DNA of 64,000 bases from an uncultured Pseudomonadota bacterium (GTDB lineage Bacteria; Pseudomonadota; Gammaproteobacteria; Steroidobacterales; Woeseiaceae), in contig CAJXJW010000006.1 of the NCBI GenBank assembly GCA_913055625.1, forward strand, positions 124,001-188,000. Direction: 5' to 3'. Shown here one piece after another: positions 64,000-64,000 of this stretch (positions are counted from its first letter, which is position 1; each line of letters starts with the position of its first letter). The notes beneath the pieces were generated by a model that made no database searches, was not told where the DNA came from, and saw only the letters and a list, made by a program, of their open reading frames with translations. The translations under genes were made by a program, and so were the position numbers.

Positions 64000-64000
64000 A

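Noticed and set aside
1-64000. CRISPR arrays, insertion sequences, tRNA or rRNA genes
   Set aside because: No regularly spaced repeats, transposase-like protein, terminal inverted repeats or cloverleaf-like sequence was seen; gene order and composition look like stable chromosome.

Overview
This is high-GC bacterial DNA, densely packed with co-directional operons whose genes often overlap by 1 to 16 bases. HexR/Zwf/Pgl/Edd, TRAP-type uronate uptake, Tat and lipoprotein export signals, a GEMM-I (c-di-GMP) riboswitch and an S1 sulfatase together suggest a gammaproteobacterium that degrades plant or algal polysaccharides, possibly marine or sediment-dwelling. This placement is inferred from gene content; no rRNA or tRNA gene is present to confirm it.

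Layout. 1-4.2 kb: three exported enzymes in one operon (carboxylesterase cut by the left edge, GH43, alpha/beta esterase). 4.25-6.5 kb: an MhpD-type hydratase divergent from a LacI-family regulator. 6.6-15.5 kb: an eight-gene uronate operon (kduI, kduD, uxaC, TRAP dctPQM-like, uxuB, uxaA). 15.5-20.4 kb: hexR divergent from zwf-pgl-edd (upper Entner-Doudoroff pathway), with two HexR-like operators between them. 20.5-30.3 kb: a second LacI regulator, then a six-gene minus-strand operon manD-xylB-xylA-tal-galM-xyn10/43 ending in a bifunctional GH10-GH43 lipoprotein. 30.6-35.4 kb: plus-strand GH67 alpha-glucuronidase, MFS sugar porter and GH10 xylanase; an 18-bp perfect palindrome lies between these two divergent operons. 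35.4-44.1 kb: a GH94 phosphorylase with a GPH symporter, a GH3 beta-glucosidase, a third LacI regulator and a Tat-exported Gfo/Idh/MocA protein. 44.2-55.3 kb: a complete glycogen operon malQ-glgC-glgA-glgB-glgP-glgX on the minus strand. 55.5-58.4 kb: an orphan protein, an SMP-30-like exported propeller and a second Gfo/Idh/MocA oxidoreductase. 58.6-64 kb: a riboswitch-controlled Ig-like lipoprotein, a sulfatase with two carbohydrate-binding-like modules, and the end of a gene entering from the right edge.

How it fits together. Xylan backbone is cut by the GH10 enzymes, and side chains are removed by GH67, GH43 and the esterases. Xylose enters through the MFS porter and passes through XylA/XylB and Tal. 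Glucuronate enters by the TRAP system and passes UxaC, UxuB and ManD to 2-keto-3-deoxygluconate (KDG), which KduI/KduD also produce from unsaturated uronates. KDG kinase (KdgK), KDPG aldolase (Eda), tagaturonate reductase (UxaB) and any TonB-dependent receptor are absent from the window and must lie elsewhere. Surplus glucose is stored as glycogen.

Most notable observations: glgA has no ATG/GTG/TTG upstream of its conserved N-terminus and appears to start at ATC behind a strong Shine-Dalgarno; a c-di-GMP-I riboswitch lies in the longest intergenic gap; paired operator motifs link the hydratase to the uronate operon; and two HexR-type sites lie exactly 63 bp apart.
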